NCBI GenBank assembly: GCA_003996215.1
Contig: QJPP01000827.1
Coordinates: 682,001-746,000, forward strand
Direction of reading: 5' to 3'
Source: Jaltomata sinuosa
Lineage: Eukaryota; Streptophyta; Magnoliopsida; Solanales; Solanaceae
Length of the DNA: 64,000 nt
Under the pieces are notes generated by a model. The model had not been told where the DNA came from. It searched no databases and saw only the letters and a list, made by a program, of their open reading frames with translations. The position numbers and the translations under genes are program-made. Positions 26,332 through 36,589 of the stretch are shown here, in pieces. The number at the start of each line of letters is the position of its first letter. Position 1 is the first letter of the stretch.

Positions 26332-27053
26332 CTAATTTTCTTCAACAGGCGGGATCATTTGCTTGAACCTCTCAACCTCTGTTTCCATAGTTTCCACCCT
26401 AGCACAAAGCTTGCTCACACTTGACAAAACTGATTTGAGGGCTGACTTGATAGCAGATTTTATCAAAGCTAGAATTTCTCTGGCCAATTTATGCAACCAT
26501 TCCTCATTTTTGTTGGTAGTTTGAGCAAGATTGAGTAAATTACCTGGAGGGTTGGCTCCTGATACTCCATGGACAATTCTCGATGCTCCTTGAGATACGG
26601 GTGAATTTCTTTCTTGATCATGCACTATGTTTTTATCCCGAGTACTGAGTTTGGTGGCCTCAAAAGTCTGTTCAAGTTTCCTCTTCTTGACGTGCGGAGC
26701 ATCTTTATCCCTCTTTGTGTCTAGGCAAACCATACCTATAGCCTGCCTAGCCTTGTTGAATCCTCGAAATAAAGGGCATCTAGCTTGAATGCATAGAAGG
26801 GTGATGAGCACGGGGAATGCCATGGATGTGGCATCATGTCATGCTTTTCTCTTGAGATGTTTAGCTATGATCTCGCCCTCATTCACACTGAGGCCTCTCA
26901 TGATCTATGCAAGGAGAATGGCCATCTCAATGCAAACTTTAGTGGTGTGGCCAGTCGGGATAAATCTGGTACTCACAAAGTCGAGCCACATGCATTCTTC
27001 GAATCTGAGATCTGAGCGATAAATCTATCCCCTTGAGGTGGCCCAAAGGGGTT
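26332..27053 (-). pseudogene. Second gene of the Athila-type element, C-terminal part
   Basis: Minus strand. The part next to the inserted element reads ECMWLDF, then RFIPTGHTT and IEMAILLAW, followed by a frame from 26823 with CPLFRGF, a Lys/Arg patch (KKRKLEQ) and a C-terminal heptad-like stretch ending PPVEEN. The pattern resembles the C-terminal half of proteins annotated in databases as 'putative plant transposon protein', which I recall as associated with gypsy elements. This is family resemblance from memory, not a search. An in-frame TAG lies about 30-40 bases from the junction at 27053. Its other half is at 34187-34720, and the GGGTT duplication marks the split. Function is unknown. 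Confidence 0.6.
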
Positions 27054-28525
27054 TGATACGCCCAAATTACAACTCCAATTACGAAGCATAAGCGGTCGTC
27101 GTCAAATATAGAACCCAACTAAGGTTGGGGTCGATCCCACAGGGAATAAGGTGCAAATTAAGTCGTTAGTGAATTAAATGACTAGTAATCAATAGTTTCC
27201 AGTAAATTGGGGGGTTTGTGTGAACAATATTTGATCAAAGCAAATAAGAATGTACGATTAATAATCAATATGAGAGTGAACTAGGGAAGTGTTCACCATG
27301 GCGTTGTAACAATTTTGACTCAAAGCTTAACCGGGTTCTTTCTATATGCATATCACGATGTGATTGAATTAATGGTATCATCTAAACGTTTCTCAACCAT
27401 ATAGATGAATTTCCTTTTCAATTCTCTCGAACTTGAAAAGGTGAACTTTCTTATTTCAATCCTAAACATCAAGTAGATTAATCTAGTTATAACATTAATC
27501 ATAAGACGAGAGTTGGTAGTCTCGAATCCTCGTCGTTAATCAAATTTCCCGATTTTAATCTCTTTTCTCAAGCAAATTTAACCTAGGCATGTTCTAATGT
27601 TTGCAACCACTAGAAAACGTAAATAACGAATGATTAACAACGTGACAACATATAAATTGAACCCTACGCTACCCGAAATCTATATTGCTACTTTTGCCAT
27701 GGCTCCCACAACCCTAGTTGTGGGAAGTTAGTTGCTCATGCTATTAGGGAAAGAGAAGAAAATCATATTCATAATAAAGAGAAAATATTCTTACGATATA
27801 TGAACACAAGCTTCAATTATCCAAGAACAAGAAGCTAAAATCCCAAGAACGATCAAGAAGAAGAAGAACAACGAATTGTGTTGTATTTTCCTCTCAAAAA
27901 CTCGCTCAAAAATATCCTAGAACTATTGGGTAATGAATAATAAAATAACCCTAACACAGGGTATTTATAGTAGTGCAGGAAATAAAGTCCAAAAATAAAA
28001 TTTTCGGAATCCCGCGTCACGTTGATGGGTCACCTGACGGGCCGTCACAGCTAAACAGTGAGCTCCCAGGCAATTTTTCTGGTAAGTCGTCGGGCCTGTG
28101 ATGACTTGCTGGAAAATTCTGGTAAGTCGTTGGGCCTGTGACAGCTTGCTGGAAAATTCTGGTAAGTCATCCGCCCAGTGACGACTTATAGTGTTTTTCT
28201 TTGTTTTATCTTGGTGGCATGGGTGACGGTCCGTCAGGTCAATGACGGGCCATTAGATGGGCCGTCACTCTTAGGCAGTGCTCGATGAATTGCAGTCTCG
28301 TCCTGACGTTCTGGCTGACGGCCAGTCACAGGTGTGACGGTCCGTCACGCCAGCCGTCAGGCTTAACCAGTTGAGGTTTTTGAACATTTTTTCTTCCGTT
28401 TCTATCTCTAGCTCCATTCCCTGCAAATATAACAATAAAATGTCAAAAATGACAACGGTTGCTTGAAAACTCACGATTATTCTTAGTTAAAGGAGTCAAA
28501 AGTGTCTTAGAATGGCGGCACATCA
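27054..28525 (-). repeat. 3' LTR (delta) of TR-GAG1
   Basis: 1472 bases, TGATACGCCC to GGCGGCACATCA. It is 19 bases shorter than its partner because a segment between two GACGG motifs is missing near 28025-28040. The TATA box (minus) is TATAAATA at 27962-27969. Confidence 0.9.
28080..28199 (-). repeat. 40-bp tandem repeat (3 units) in the TR-GAG1 3' LTR
   Basis: Units start at 28080, 28120 and 28160 with TGGTAAGTCGTCGGGCCTGT-like sequence and a TGCTGGAAAATTC spacer. They lie in U3, upstream of the TATA box in the sense direction. Each carries CGTC or TGACG cores. Confidence 0.85.
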
Positions 28526-29978
28526 ACACCCTCAACTTAAAACGTTCGCTTGTCCTCAAGCAACATGACAACATAACAAAAGGACGACTCGACTAAGAAA
28601 ACAAACATGTGTTACTAGCAAATCATGGCCATTCAACAACTTATTCAATTTAAATCAATCCCCCCCGATAACACACAAATGTATGAAAAGCTAACTTGTG
28701 AGGATCCAAACATGTCATTCTGATATGATAGAATATTCTGCATACACACACAATAGCTATCCCAACAGTCAGTAGATAATACAGAAATCCCGGTGCCCTC
28801 ACCACAAAGAAGTCCCACACACAAGATTTGGGATTAGGTAAGGCTCTCACACTCACAAACGATTTCAAACAATGAACATGCGATGCCATAAGCTTGCCCT
28901 TGCTATTCTATTTCAGTTTTTCAGAAAGCCGCTCAGGATCATTACAGGACTTGTTTTGGCTTGTAATGAGGCTTCGGGTGCAGGTGGGATACATTTAGGA
29001 GTTAGTGACTAAGCCCTCCTTGGACTCACCGACCTACCATTTCCACTCAACTTTACTTCGTCCATCCTTATTCACCTTTTTATTTCCTTCTTTCTAGTTA
29101 CAGGTGCGGCCTTTTTATTTAGGCACTTCTTTTTCATCTCTTTTTCATTTTTTTTTCTTTCTTTTTCTTAGGCACACACCCAAAATTTTCATTCTATCTG
29201 CACCTAGTCTTATTCATCCTATTTTTCTTATCATTTACCTCTATAGTAGCCACCCTCAACTTAGGCTAATTGCCTGAGTTTGAGGTGCACGATGTCCAAG
29301 GAAGGACCAGGGCCAAAATAGTGATTCAAAGTTAAAAAGAAACGGTGACAGGTTATCGAAAGAATACGGTCAATTATGGCTCAAACAGGGATCAAAGGGA
29401 TTATTTGCATTTGGATCGTCTTATAGGCTAAGTGGACTGCACACAAAAAGGGCATGTGATCCTTTCCTAAGCAACCAACTTCAAACTTAACAAAATAGAC
29501 CGGGCAAGTTCTAGATGCATGCACAGAGTAAGAATTTATAACAATAAGCTCACACACACTTGGCACCAAGAAACCATACTACTACCAACTACCAAAACAT
29601 AAGCTCGGCTTAAGCATCATTATTCCAATCACGACCACACAATGACATTCAAGGATCCAAACAGTCAATTGATTCAAACATAAGTACCAAATTCAACTTT
29701 TTCAGAGGGGGCTCCTTTTAGTTCAACTTTCCAAAGAGCCATGCTTGCTATCGACACCAGAAAACAACACAAAAAAAAAATTATAATGACCACCTAAACA
29801 TGCCGGTTCTACTAGATAGCACACCGGAGGGAAAAGAAACACCACAACAAAAACCCTCGGTGGTGAAAGACTCACAGGTATCCCAACACCCTCAACTTAG
29901 ACTCATGCATTGTCCCTAATGGATACATGTGAAAGCTAAAACTGTGAGAGAAAGGAATACCTGTGAAGCCCATAGGAC
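28526..29978 (-). other. 3' non-coding region of TR-GAG1
   Basis: Conserved with 54184-55724 in TR-GAG2 at the nucleotide level although no frame is conserved through it. The polypurine tract TTAAGTTGAGGGTGT abuts the LTR (28526-28540 in plus coordinates). The motif AAGTTGAGGGTG recurs at 29251-29265 and 29886-29900. Small frames in the sense direction (28650-28889, 29381-29569) have partial counterparts in TR-GAG2 but are broken by indels. Confidence 0.7.
29254..29285 (-). other. Hairpin carrying a polypurine-tract-like arm
   Basis: On the minus strand CCTCAAACTCAGGC and GCCTAAGTTGAGG pair around a short AATTA loop, giving a stem of about 13 pairs with one or two mismatches. The 3' arm runs into GGTG and copies the polypurine-tract core. 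TR-GAG2 has the same hairpin twice (54864-54898, 54953-54988). Confidence 0.65.
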
Positions 29979-32591
29979 TCAGAGTCTGGCATGATGTTGG
30001 AGACCTCCAGGGTCTCCAAAGAAGGAGAAATCGATGGAATAGGTGCCCGCGACATCATCCTGTTGAGCTCCAACTTTCTGTATTATCGGCTCCTCAGCTA
30101 GTCGAGACAACTTCTTTACTCTTTCTAGCTCTTTTTCTTTGCTGGTTCTCTTGCGGTATTTTCTTTTCCTTGATTTGTTCTCTCCGCCTGGCTCTACCCA
30201 TTTCTCTTCTTGCGATCGCAACATCATTCTCATAATAGCTAGGGTCTCGACACAACCCTTCTCCTTAATATGGACATCCATAGGGGCTTCATCAATAACA
30301 TTGATAACCGAGACCACTCTCATGTCTCTTGGTGGCTTCATCAATTTACACGCATCAAACTTGACCAATTCATTGTTTAATCTGAATGTCAGTTCGTTTC
30401 TTTCTATGTCGACCAACACTCTTGCAGTGGCTAACAATGGTCGTCCCAAGATTATGGGAACTTCAAAGTCCACTTCGCAATCTAAGATCACAAAGTCAGC
30501 CGGGAATATAAACTTACCAACCTTTACCAGCACATCAGACAATATTCCCACCGGTCGCTTTACTGAACGGTCAGCCATTAGCACCCTCATGGTAGTTGGT
30601 TTGGGCGCTTCCAAACCCAATTGTTTATAAACTGCTAGCGGCATCAAGTTGATGCTAGCACCAAGATCACACAAGGCTTTTTCAAAGTTGAATTTCCCAA
30701 TAGTACAGGGAATAGTAAAAGCACCTGGATCTTCCTTCTTTTCCACTAACGATCTTGAAGAAATAGCACTGCAGTGGTGGAGGTTATCTTCTGGTTCAAA
30801 GCTCACTGACCTCTTCTTGGTAATCAAGTCCTTCCTGAACTTGGCATATCCGGGCATTTGTTCAAGAGCGTCCACCAGAGGGATGTTTACTGATATCTGT
30901 TTTAGCATGGTCATGAAGTTCAAGAACTTTCTATCTTCCACTTTTTTCTTCAACCTTTGTGGGAAAGGAGGTGGTGGTCGAGGCATCATAGTTGGAAGCT
31001 TTTCAACTTCCTTGCTTTTATCCGTGAGCCTCTGAGTAGCATCCTCTACCACATTGTCATCCGCAACATCACCTTTCTGAGTCTGAATTACCGGATGTGA
31101 TTTCGATAATGTTTTACCGCTTCTTGTTGTGATCGCCATACAGCTCCCGTCCTTCCTCGGGTTTTGAATAGTGTCACTCGGCAAGGTACCTGTCTTCCTT
31201 TGATTTAGAGACGCCGAGATTTGACTCACTTGCTGCTCTAATTGCTTGATCGAGGTGGAATGTGAATCCACTACCTGACTCATTGCTGATAATTCACTCC
31301 TCATCTCTTTTACCCCGGCGTCAGTAGATTCCACCTTCAGCAGTATCTTAGCCATCATGTTCTCTAGTTTGGACGTCCCTGTCTCGGTGCTAGCTTTTTC
31401 CCGATTACCAGGTGGTACATACAACACACCTCCATCAGTTTTATTCTTCCAGTTCCCCTGATCGTGGTCTCTGTAGCCAGCTTTTTCAGAGTAGTTGTCC
31501 CTCTGATAGATCCGACCTTGGTTTCCCTGACCATTGGCCTGGAAACCACCCAAATAATTTGCCTCCTCATCAGGTTCAAACTCTGTTGCTCTACCTTGGG
31601 AACCCACAACTTTCACTTTCTCAATACCTCCTGACAACAAATACTTTGTCAGTAGGTCTATTTGCTTCTTCAGATGGGCCATATCTTGGTCCCGCTCTTC
31701 CTCCTTCCTGCGCTGCTCTGCTGACATACCAACTGCATAAGTGCTAGTTGCTACCTCTGTATCACGTGTATGCCAGGCCTTGTTGGTTTTGGTGAGCCTG
31801 TCCAAAATAGTTGTGGCCTCAATAAAAGTAAGACCCATAAATGCTCCACCTGCTGCTTTATCCAATGTCGGCTTGGTAGCCGAATTTAGTGCCCTGTAGA
31901 ACGTCTGCATCAAAAAATCTTTGGTCAACTGATGGTTTGGGCATTGTGTTAGCTTTTTCTTGAACCGCAACCAAGTCTCATGTAACGCCTCATGAGGTTG
32001 TTGTCTGAAGTTGCTAATTTCATCCCTCAACTGTATCATCCTAGAGGGAGGAAAGAACCTTTCTAGGAAAGTTCCTTTCAACTCTCCCCAGGTTGTGATA
32101 GAGTCAGGGGTTAGCTCTGTCAACCATAATGATGCCTCATCAGACAGAGACAACGGAAACAACCTGAGCCTGATCGCTGTCTGACTTACTCCAGGAAATT
32201 CAAACGACTTGCAAATACCCACAAAATTCATCAGGTGTCGGTTTGGATCATCACCAGCAACACCATAGAACACTCCTCTCAAATTCAACAGCTGAATCAT
32301 TGTGCTAGTAATGTTGAACTTGGCCCCGGGCGCTAGCGGAGGAAGAACAATAGCTCCCGTAGCGCCAACTCCATGCAAGTCGGCCTCCTCAACATTCAAC
32401 TCAATATCATCCTCAAGACCACCAGCATTTAAATATTGTTGGGCTTGCTGAGCTGCAGCGAGCCTTGCTGCCTCCTGTTGTTGTACATTCATGGTTTGCC
32501 TTAGCGTTCTTGCGAGCTCGGGGTCGTAGGGTAATATTAGTTCACCCGAGCGTCGGGTACTTGGCATGCACAACTCTGTACCATGTACCAA
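29979..32591 (-). CDS. Intact gag-protease protein of TR-GAG1 (Athila-type)
   Basis: An uninterrupted 870-codon minus-strand frame. Residues 1-90 are an acidic/Gln-Ala-rich leader. The retrotransposon gag domain spans about 140-240 (LWLTEL, WGELKGTFLERFFPPS, DEISNFRQQP, WLRFKKKL). A linker with coiled-coil potential follows (about 410-470), then a Pro-rich patch (PRPPPPFPQRLKKK). A retropepsin-like domain has active site DLGASINLMP, later FVILDCEVD and ILGRPLLATA. A basic stretch (KSRKRKYRKR, about 805-830) could bind nucleic acid or be a nuclear signal. No CCHC knuckle is seen. The conserved start is probably the ninth codon, Met at 32567 (MPSTRRSG), because TR-GAG2 begins there. The 5' leader is about 105-130 nt. 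It would assemble particles but needs RT and integrase from another element. Confidence 0.9.
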   Translation of the reverse strand: MVHGTELCMPSTRRSGELILPYDPELARTLRQTMNVQQQEAARLAAAQQAQQYLNAGGLEDDIELNVEEADLHGVGATGAIVLPPLAPGAKFNITSTMIQLLNLRGVFYGVAGDDPNRHLMNFVGICKSFEFPGVSQTAIRLRLFPLSLSDEASLWLTELTPDSITTWGELKGTFLERFFPPSRMIQLRDEISNFRQQPHEALHETWLRFKKKLTQCPNHQLTKDFLMQTFYRALNSATKPTLDKAAGGAFMGLTFIEATTILDRLTKTNKAWHTRDTEVATSTYAVGMSAEQRRKEEERDQDMAHLKKQIDLLTKYLLSGGIEKVKVVGSQGRATEFEPDEEANYLGGFQANGQGNQGRIYQRDNYSEKAGYRDHDQGNWKNKTDGGVLYVPPGNREKASTETGTSKLENMMAKILLKVESTDAGVKEMRSELSAMSQVVDSHSTSIKQLEQQVSQISASLNQRKTGTLPSDTIQNPRKDGSCMAITTRSGKTLSKSHPVIQTQKGDVADDNVVEDATQRLTDKSKEVEKLPTMMPRPPPPFPQRLKKKVEDRKFLNFMTMLKQISVNIPLVDALEQMPGYAKFRKDLITKKRSVSFEPEDNLHHCSAISSRSLVEKKEDPGAFTIPCTIGKFNFEKALCDLGASINLMPLAVYKQLGLEAPKPTTMRVLMADRSVKRPVGILSDVLVKVGKFIFPADFVILDCEVDFEVPIILGRPLLATARVLVDIERNELTFRLNNELVKFDACKLMKPPRDMRVVSVINVIDEAPMDVHIKEKGCVETLAIMRMMLRSQEEKWVEPGGENKSRKRKYRKRTSKEKELERVKKLSRLAEEPIIQKVGAQQDDVAGTYSIDFSFFGDPGGLQHHARL

Positions 32592-32672
32592 ACAAAAACA
32601 ACAAATAAAAGTAAAAGAAGGAAATATGACTAAAAGTCAAATAAACACACCGGACTTAATAAACAACCGTAC

Positions 32673-32690
32673 TCCCCGGCAACGGCGCCA
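32673..32690 (-). promoter_or_regulatory. Primer-binding site of TR-GAG1 (Asp tRNA)
   Basis: Minus-strand TGGCGCCGTTGCCGGGGA, five bases inside the 5' LTR. It matches what I recall of the 3' end of plant tRNA-Asp over 18 bases with no mismatch, as is typical for Athila-lineage elements. Confidence 0.9.
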
Positions 32691-33603
32691 AAATTTGATA
32701 CGCCCAAATTACAACTCCAATTACGAAGCGTAAGCGGTCATCGTCAAATATAGAACCCAACTAAGGTTGGGGTCGATCCCACAGGGAATAAGGTGCAAAT
32801 TAAGTCGTTAGTGAATTAAATGACTAGTAATCAATAGTTTCCGGTAAATTGTGGGGTTTGTGTGAACAATATTTGATCAAAGCAAATAACAATGTACGAT
32901 TAATAATCAATATGAGAGTGAACTAGGGAAGTGTTCACCATGGCGTTGTAACAATTTCGACTCAAAGCTTAATCGGGTTCTTTCTATATGCATATCACGA
33001 TGTGATTGAATTAATGGTATCATCTAAACGTTTCTCAACCAAATAGACGAATTTCCTTTTCAATTCTCTCGAACTTGAAAAGGTGAACTTTCTTATTTCA
33101 ATTCTAAACATCAAGTAGATTAATCTAGTTACAGCATTAATCATAAGACGAGAGTTGGTAGTCTCGAATCCTCGTCGTTAATCAAATTTCCCGGTTTTAA
33201 TCTCTTTGCTCAAGCAAATTAAACCTAGGCATGTTCTAATGTTTGCAACCACTAGAAAACTTAAATAACGAATGATTAACAACGTGACAACATATAAATT
33301 GAACCCTACGCTACCCGGAATCTATATTGCTACTTTTGTCATGGCTCCCACAACCCTAGTTGTGGGAAGTTAGTTGCTCATGCTATTAGGGAAAGAGAAG
33401 AAAATCATATTCATAATAAAGAGAAAAGATTCTTACGATATATGAACACAAGCTTCAATTATCCAAGAACAAGAAGCTAAAATCCCAAGAACGATCAAGA
33501 AGAAGAAGAACAACGAATTGTGTTGTGTTTTCCTCTCAAAACCTCACTCAAAAATATCCTAGAACTATTGGGTAATAAATAATAAAATAACCCTAACACA
33601 GGG

Positions 33604-33611
33604 TATTTATA
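33604..33611 (-). promoter_or_regulatory. TATA box of the TR-GAG1 5' LTR
   Basis: TATAAATA on the minus strand, about 0.9 kb before the LTR/internal boundary and downstream of the repeat array. It is conserved at 27962-27969 in the partner LTR and at 50531-50538 and 56172-56179 in TR-GAG2. Confidence 0.7.
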
Positions 33612-33740
33612 GTAGTGCAGGAAATAAAGTCCAAAAATAGAATTTTCGGAATCCCTCGTCGCGTTGACGGGTTGCCTAACGAACCGTCACGCATGTGACG
33701 GGCCGTCACAGCTAAACAATGAGCTCCCAGGCAATTTTTT

Positions 33741-33860
33741 TGGTGAGTCGTCGGGCCTGTGACGACTTGCTGGAAAATTCTGGTAAGTCGTCGGGCCTGT
33801 GACGACTTGCTGGAAAATTCTGGTAAGTCGTCCGCCCAGTGACGACTTACAGTGTTTTTC
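33741..33860 (-). repeat. 40-bp tandem repeat (3 units) in the TR-GAG1 5' LTR
   Basis: Units start at 33741, 33781 and 33821. The same array is at 28080-28199, with fewer C-to-T changes here. Confidence 0.85.
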
Positions 33861-34186
33861 TTTGTTTTATCTTGGTGGCATGGGTGACGGTCCGTCAGGT
33901 CAGTGACGGGCCGTCAGATGGTCCGTCACTCTTAGGCAGTGCTCGATGAATTGCAGTCTCGTCCTGACGGTATAGCTGACGGCCAGTCACAGGTGTGACG
34001 GTCCATCACGCCAGCCGTCAGGCTTAACCAGTTGAGGTTTTTGAACATTTTTTCTTCCATTTCTATCTCTAGCTCCATTCCCTGCAAATATAACAATAAA
34101 ACGTCAAAAACGACAACGGTTGCTTAAAAACTCACAATTATTCTTAGTTAAAGGAGTCAAAAGTGCTGTAGAATGGCGGCACATCA

Positions 34187-34720
34187 GGGTTCTCCTTTTG
34201 TAATCACACTAGAAACCCATTTGTATTCCTCATCCTTTTTTGCCACACGTTCCATGTATCTTGATGTAGGGATTGGTTCGTCGTCCCATATGACAGAATG
34301 AATGGCTTTCGGGGTGATATTCACTTCTTTACCCCATACCAAAACTGAGTTGATGCATGGTGACCTGCTTAGGAGACCTTTAGGATTAAGCATGTCAAGG
34401 TTGTCCCTGTATGAAGCATTAAATTCCCATACCAACTCAGGAAAGTAGAGGCCTGGTGTTTTTGTAAAATGCTCCCAAGCCCTTATGGCGAAATTGTTTT
34501 GGCATGTTTGGGAACTCTTCTTGGAAATCATCTATATTGAATCCCTTTTCCTCCAAGAATGGGTGATTCTAGAACTCAAGATAATAGGCTTGCATTCCCG
34601 TAATCCCAAAGCACCCTCGACTCATAATGTCCTGCCTCATATATAGAAACTCCTGTAGTCAGAGTGGGCTCTAGGGAGCGTCTCTTCTGATTGTGCATGT
34701 TGGAAGACATAGTCCTGCGA
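34187..34720 (-). pseudogene. Second gene of the Athila-type element, N-terminal part
   Basis: Minus strand. An upstream frame begins near 34711 (MSSNMHNQKRR), and a shifted frame from 34531 reads WEHFTKTPGLYFPELVWEF, then EVNITPKAIHSVIWDDEP, running into TR-GAG1 at 34187. At least one frameshift (near 34500) separates the pieces. The 'WEHF...P...YPELVREFYA' style pattern is what I associate with the database family 'putative plant transposon protein'. Lying after gag-protease and before the 3' tail, it occupies the position of the env-like gene of Athila elements. No signal peptide or membrane segment is visible. The continuation is at 27053 and below. Confidence 0.6.
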
Positions 34721-36589
34721 CTCGGTGTTAGGAGAATACAATAGAATATATACTACTAAAAAAATTGGGGATCAGTTAAGTGAAAAGCAAAGGAGGGAGT
34801 TGTTGGCTCGTGCGATTCACATGCGAACCGCACCAGCACAAGTGCGCATCGCAGATGCCATCGCATGAGCCGATAGATTGTTCCAGTGATTTTTCTTTGT
34901 GGTGCGAATTAGGTGCAAACCACACCAGCTGAAGTGCGCATTGCACCGAACTTCTCCTCTCAAGGAAGTGTGCTTCACTTTCGTTTCAACCCTGTACAAC
35001 GCATCATGCGACTCACGCATCAAGATCTATGCATCATATGCGAAACACACAATGGAACAATTGGAACTTTTGGTTCCTTGTGTTCTTGTGAGTTACGCAT
35101 ATGATCCATAGAGCAAGATGAGATTCATCACTTAACACCACACATAACCAATTCATAATAACAAGGGGGCAGAGGGGTTCATGACTCTAACATCCGGGTA
35201 CTCAGACTTCCCCGGATTTCCATTAACACATAACTAACAAGAAAGGACTCAACGACTTCCCTTAAAATGGACGTTATCCCATCTATCATAGGGAACATCA
35301 AGCCCTCCTTGCAACAATGGGCACCAATAGCATATCAACAATTAACATCCTCCTTTCACAAGATCATATAACCCAACTAGATTTTTAATAAGGATCACGG
35401 GCATACAATCAGCAACCTTCAACCTCAATTAGAAATTATCATTCAAAACCTTGTGACTACCGATGACTAGCCTTTAAGAATGACGTCACCCAATCTATCA
35501 TCGGGCCAAATCAAGCACTAGTCACAAATGAGTTACTCAGACTTCACCCCATCATAGATATTAAGGCTAAACATTACTACCAATCAACATGTATAGTTAA
35601 GATTTCCAATCTACCAAGTTGACATTAAGAGAATTCATCACTACAACTCAAAATTGGGGACCCAAAATTTTAGAATCTCACCCATTTTAAACATGGCTAG
35701 TCTACTAAGAATGCTTCACAATATTAGTTCCCAACAATCATAAAAACAACTATTTAACATCAGAGAACTTACCACAAGTGAAGATTATTAAGGGAAGAAA
35801 GGAAATCAAATCTTTTTGAATTCCAATAATGGTGACCCACAAGACCTCTTGGAGAATGATGGTAGCGACGTGGAGAAGTGGTGGAGAAGATGGGGTGAGA
35901 AGAGGAGAAGGATTTGTGGGAGTTTTAGGGGTTTGGAGAGAATTTTGGTGGAGGATTGTGAGAGTTGTGGAGAAAGATGGTGGAAAAAGAAGAGAGAGAT
36001 GCGGTTTTAAAAGAAATAGAATAAGAAGAGTCAGCCGGGTTATCTCCCGGTCGGGTCGGTCAATGGGTTAGGTCAATTAAAAATTCAAATTTACCTCATG
36101 TGCACCGTGATATGCGATTCGCACTAAGAAAGGTGCGGACCGCATGGCGTATCGCACATGCCCCTTTTTCTCCCCTGGGTTTTCCCAAGTATCTGTTTAC
36201 ATGTGCGATGGAGGTGCGATACACACTTGGGCTTGTGTGGCCCGCACAGCCCAGTGCATGGTACCTCCAATTTTTATTTTTCCTACAGACTTTTTATTTT
36301 GGTATGCGGTTGGTTGTACGACACACATAATTGCTCGTGCTGTCTGCACAGTCCTCCACACAACAGGGTTCATCTGTCCTTAGTGCTCAATTTCATTTTC
36401 CACTTCATGAATCCCCTAAAAGCACAAAAACAACAAAAAATGAGGAAAGTGAAAGAAAAGACACTTGGGTTGCCTCCCAAGAAGTGCTTGATTTTACATC
36501 GCGGCTCGACGATGGTACCTCAATCCTCAACCGTTGTCGAAAGGCATGCTAATCCAGTTAGCGTGGTCCCATTCTAACAAGGGAAATTG
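34721..36589 (-). other. Spacer between gag-protease and the second gene of the Athila-type element
   Basis: This is where pol would sit, but no RT, RNase H or integrase motif is visible. It contains two CpG-rich clusters of GCGATTCGCA/GCGCATCGCA-type motifs (about 34805-35105 and 36095-36360) resembling those in the element's own LTR, and a purine-rich plus-strand tract at about 35865-36000. A hairpin with stem CTTGGG/CCCAAG lies at 36462-36486, just downstream of the gag-protease stop. Frames in the purine tract reflect composition. Confidence 0.6.

Larger units (their letters stand above)
27054..34186 (-). mobile_element. TR-GAG1: gag-only LTR element nested in the Athila-type element
   Basis: 7133 bases with paired delta LTRs (27054-28525, 32696-34186), a perfect Asp-tRNA primer site and a perfect 5-bp duplication GGGTT (27049-27053, 34187-34191). 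The internal region is about 4.2 kb and encodes one intact gag-protease protein followed by about 1.45 kb of non-coding sequence. No RT, RNase H or integrase is present. This matches the described class of terminal-repeat elements with only a GAG domain (TR-GAG). It interrupts the second gene of the enclosing element. LTR divergence is low (about 2% over the first 230 bases by eye), so it is recent. Confidence 0.92.
32696..34186 (-). repeat. 5' LTR (delta) of TR-GAG1
   Basis: 1491 bases. In sense it runs TGATGTGCCGCC to GGGCGTATCA. U3 holds several TGACGGNCCGTCA palindromes (33696-33708, 33885-33897, 33904-33916) and the 40-bp repeats. The TATA box is at 33604-33611. Confidence 0.9.

Noticed and set aside
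28650..28889. 79-codon sense frame near the TR-GAG1 3' LTR
   Set aside because: The TR-GAG2 counterpart ends after about 50 codons and differs at many amino-acid positions. No family is recognisable.
29381..29569. Small sense frame in TR-GAG1 similar to one at 54580-54780 in TR-GAG2
   Set aside because: The match is at nucleotide level. The TR-GAG2 frame has no ATG, a one-base indel shifts the frame midway, and changes are not biased to silent positions. Treated as conserved non-coding sequence.
30139..31035. Long plus-strand frames opposite the TR-GAG1 gag gene (also 53544-54128, 36534-37028, 51648-51872)
   Set aside because: They are antisense shadows of the gag-protease genes, with no independent motif.
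35816..36071. Arg/Glu/Gly-rich frames on the plus strand
   Set aside because: Product of a purine-rich tract antisense to the element, with overlapping frames of the same biased composition.
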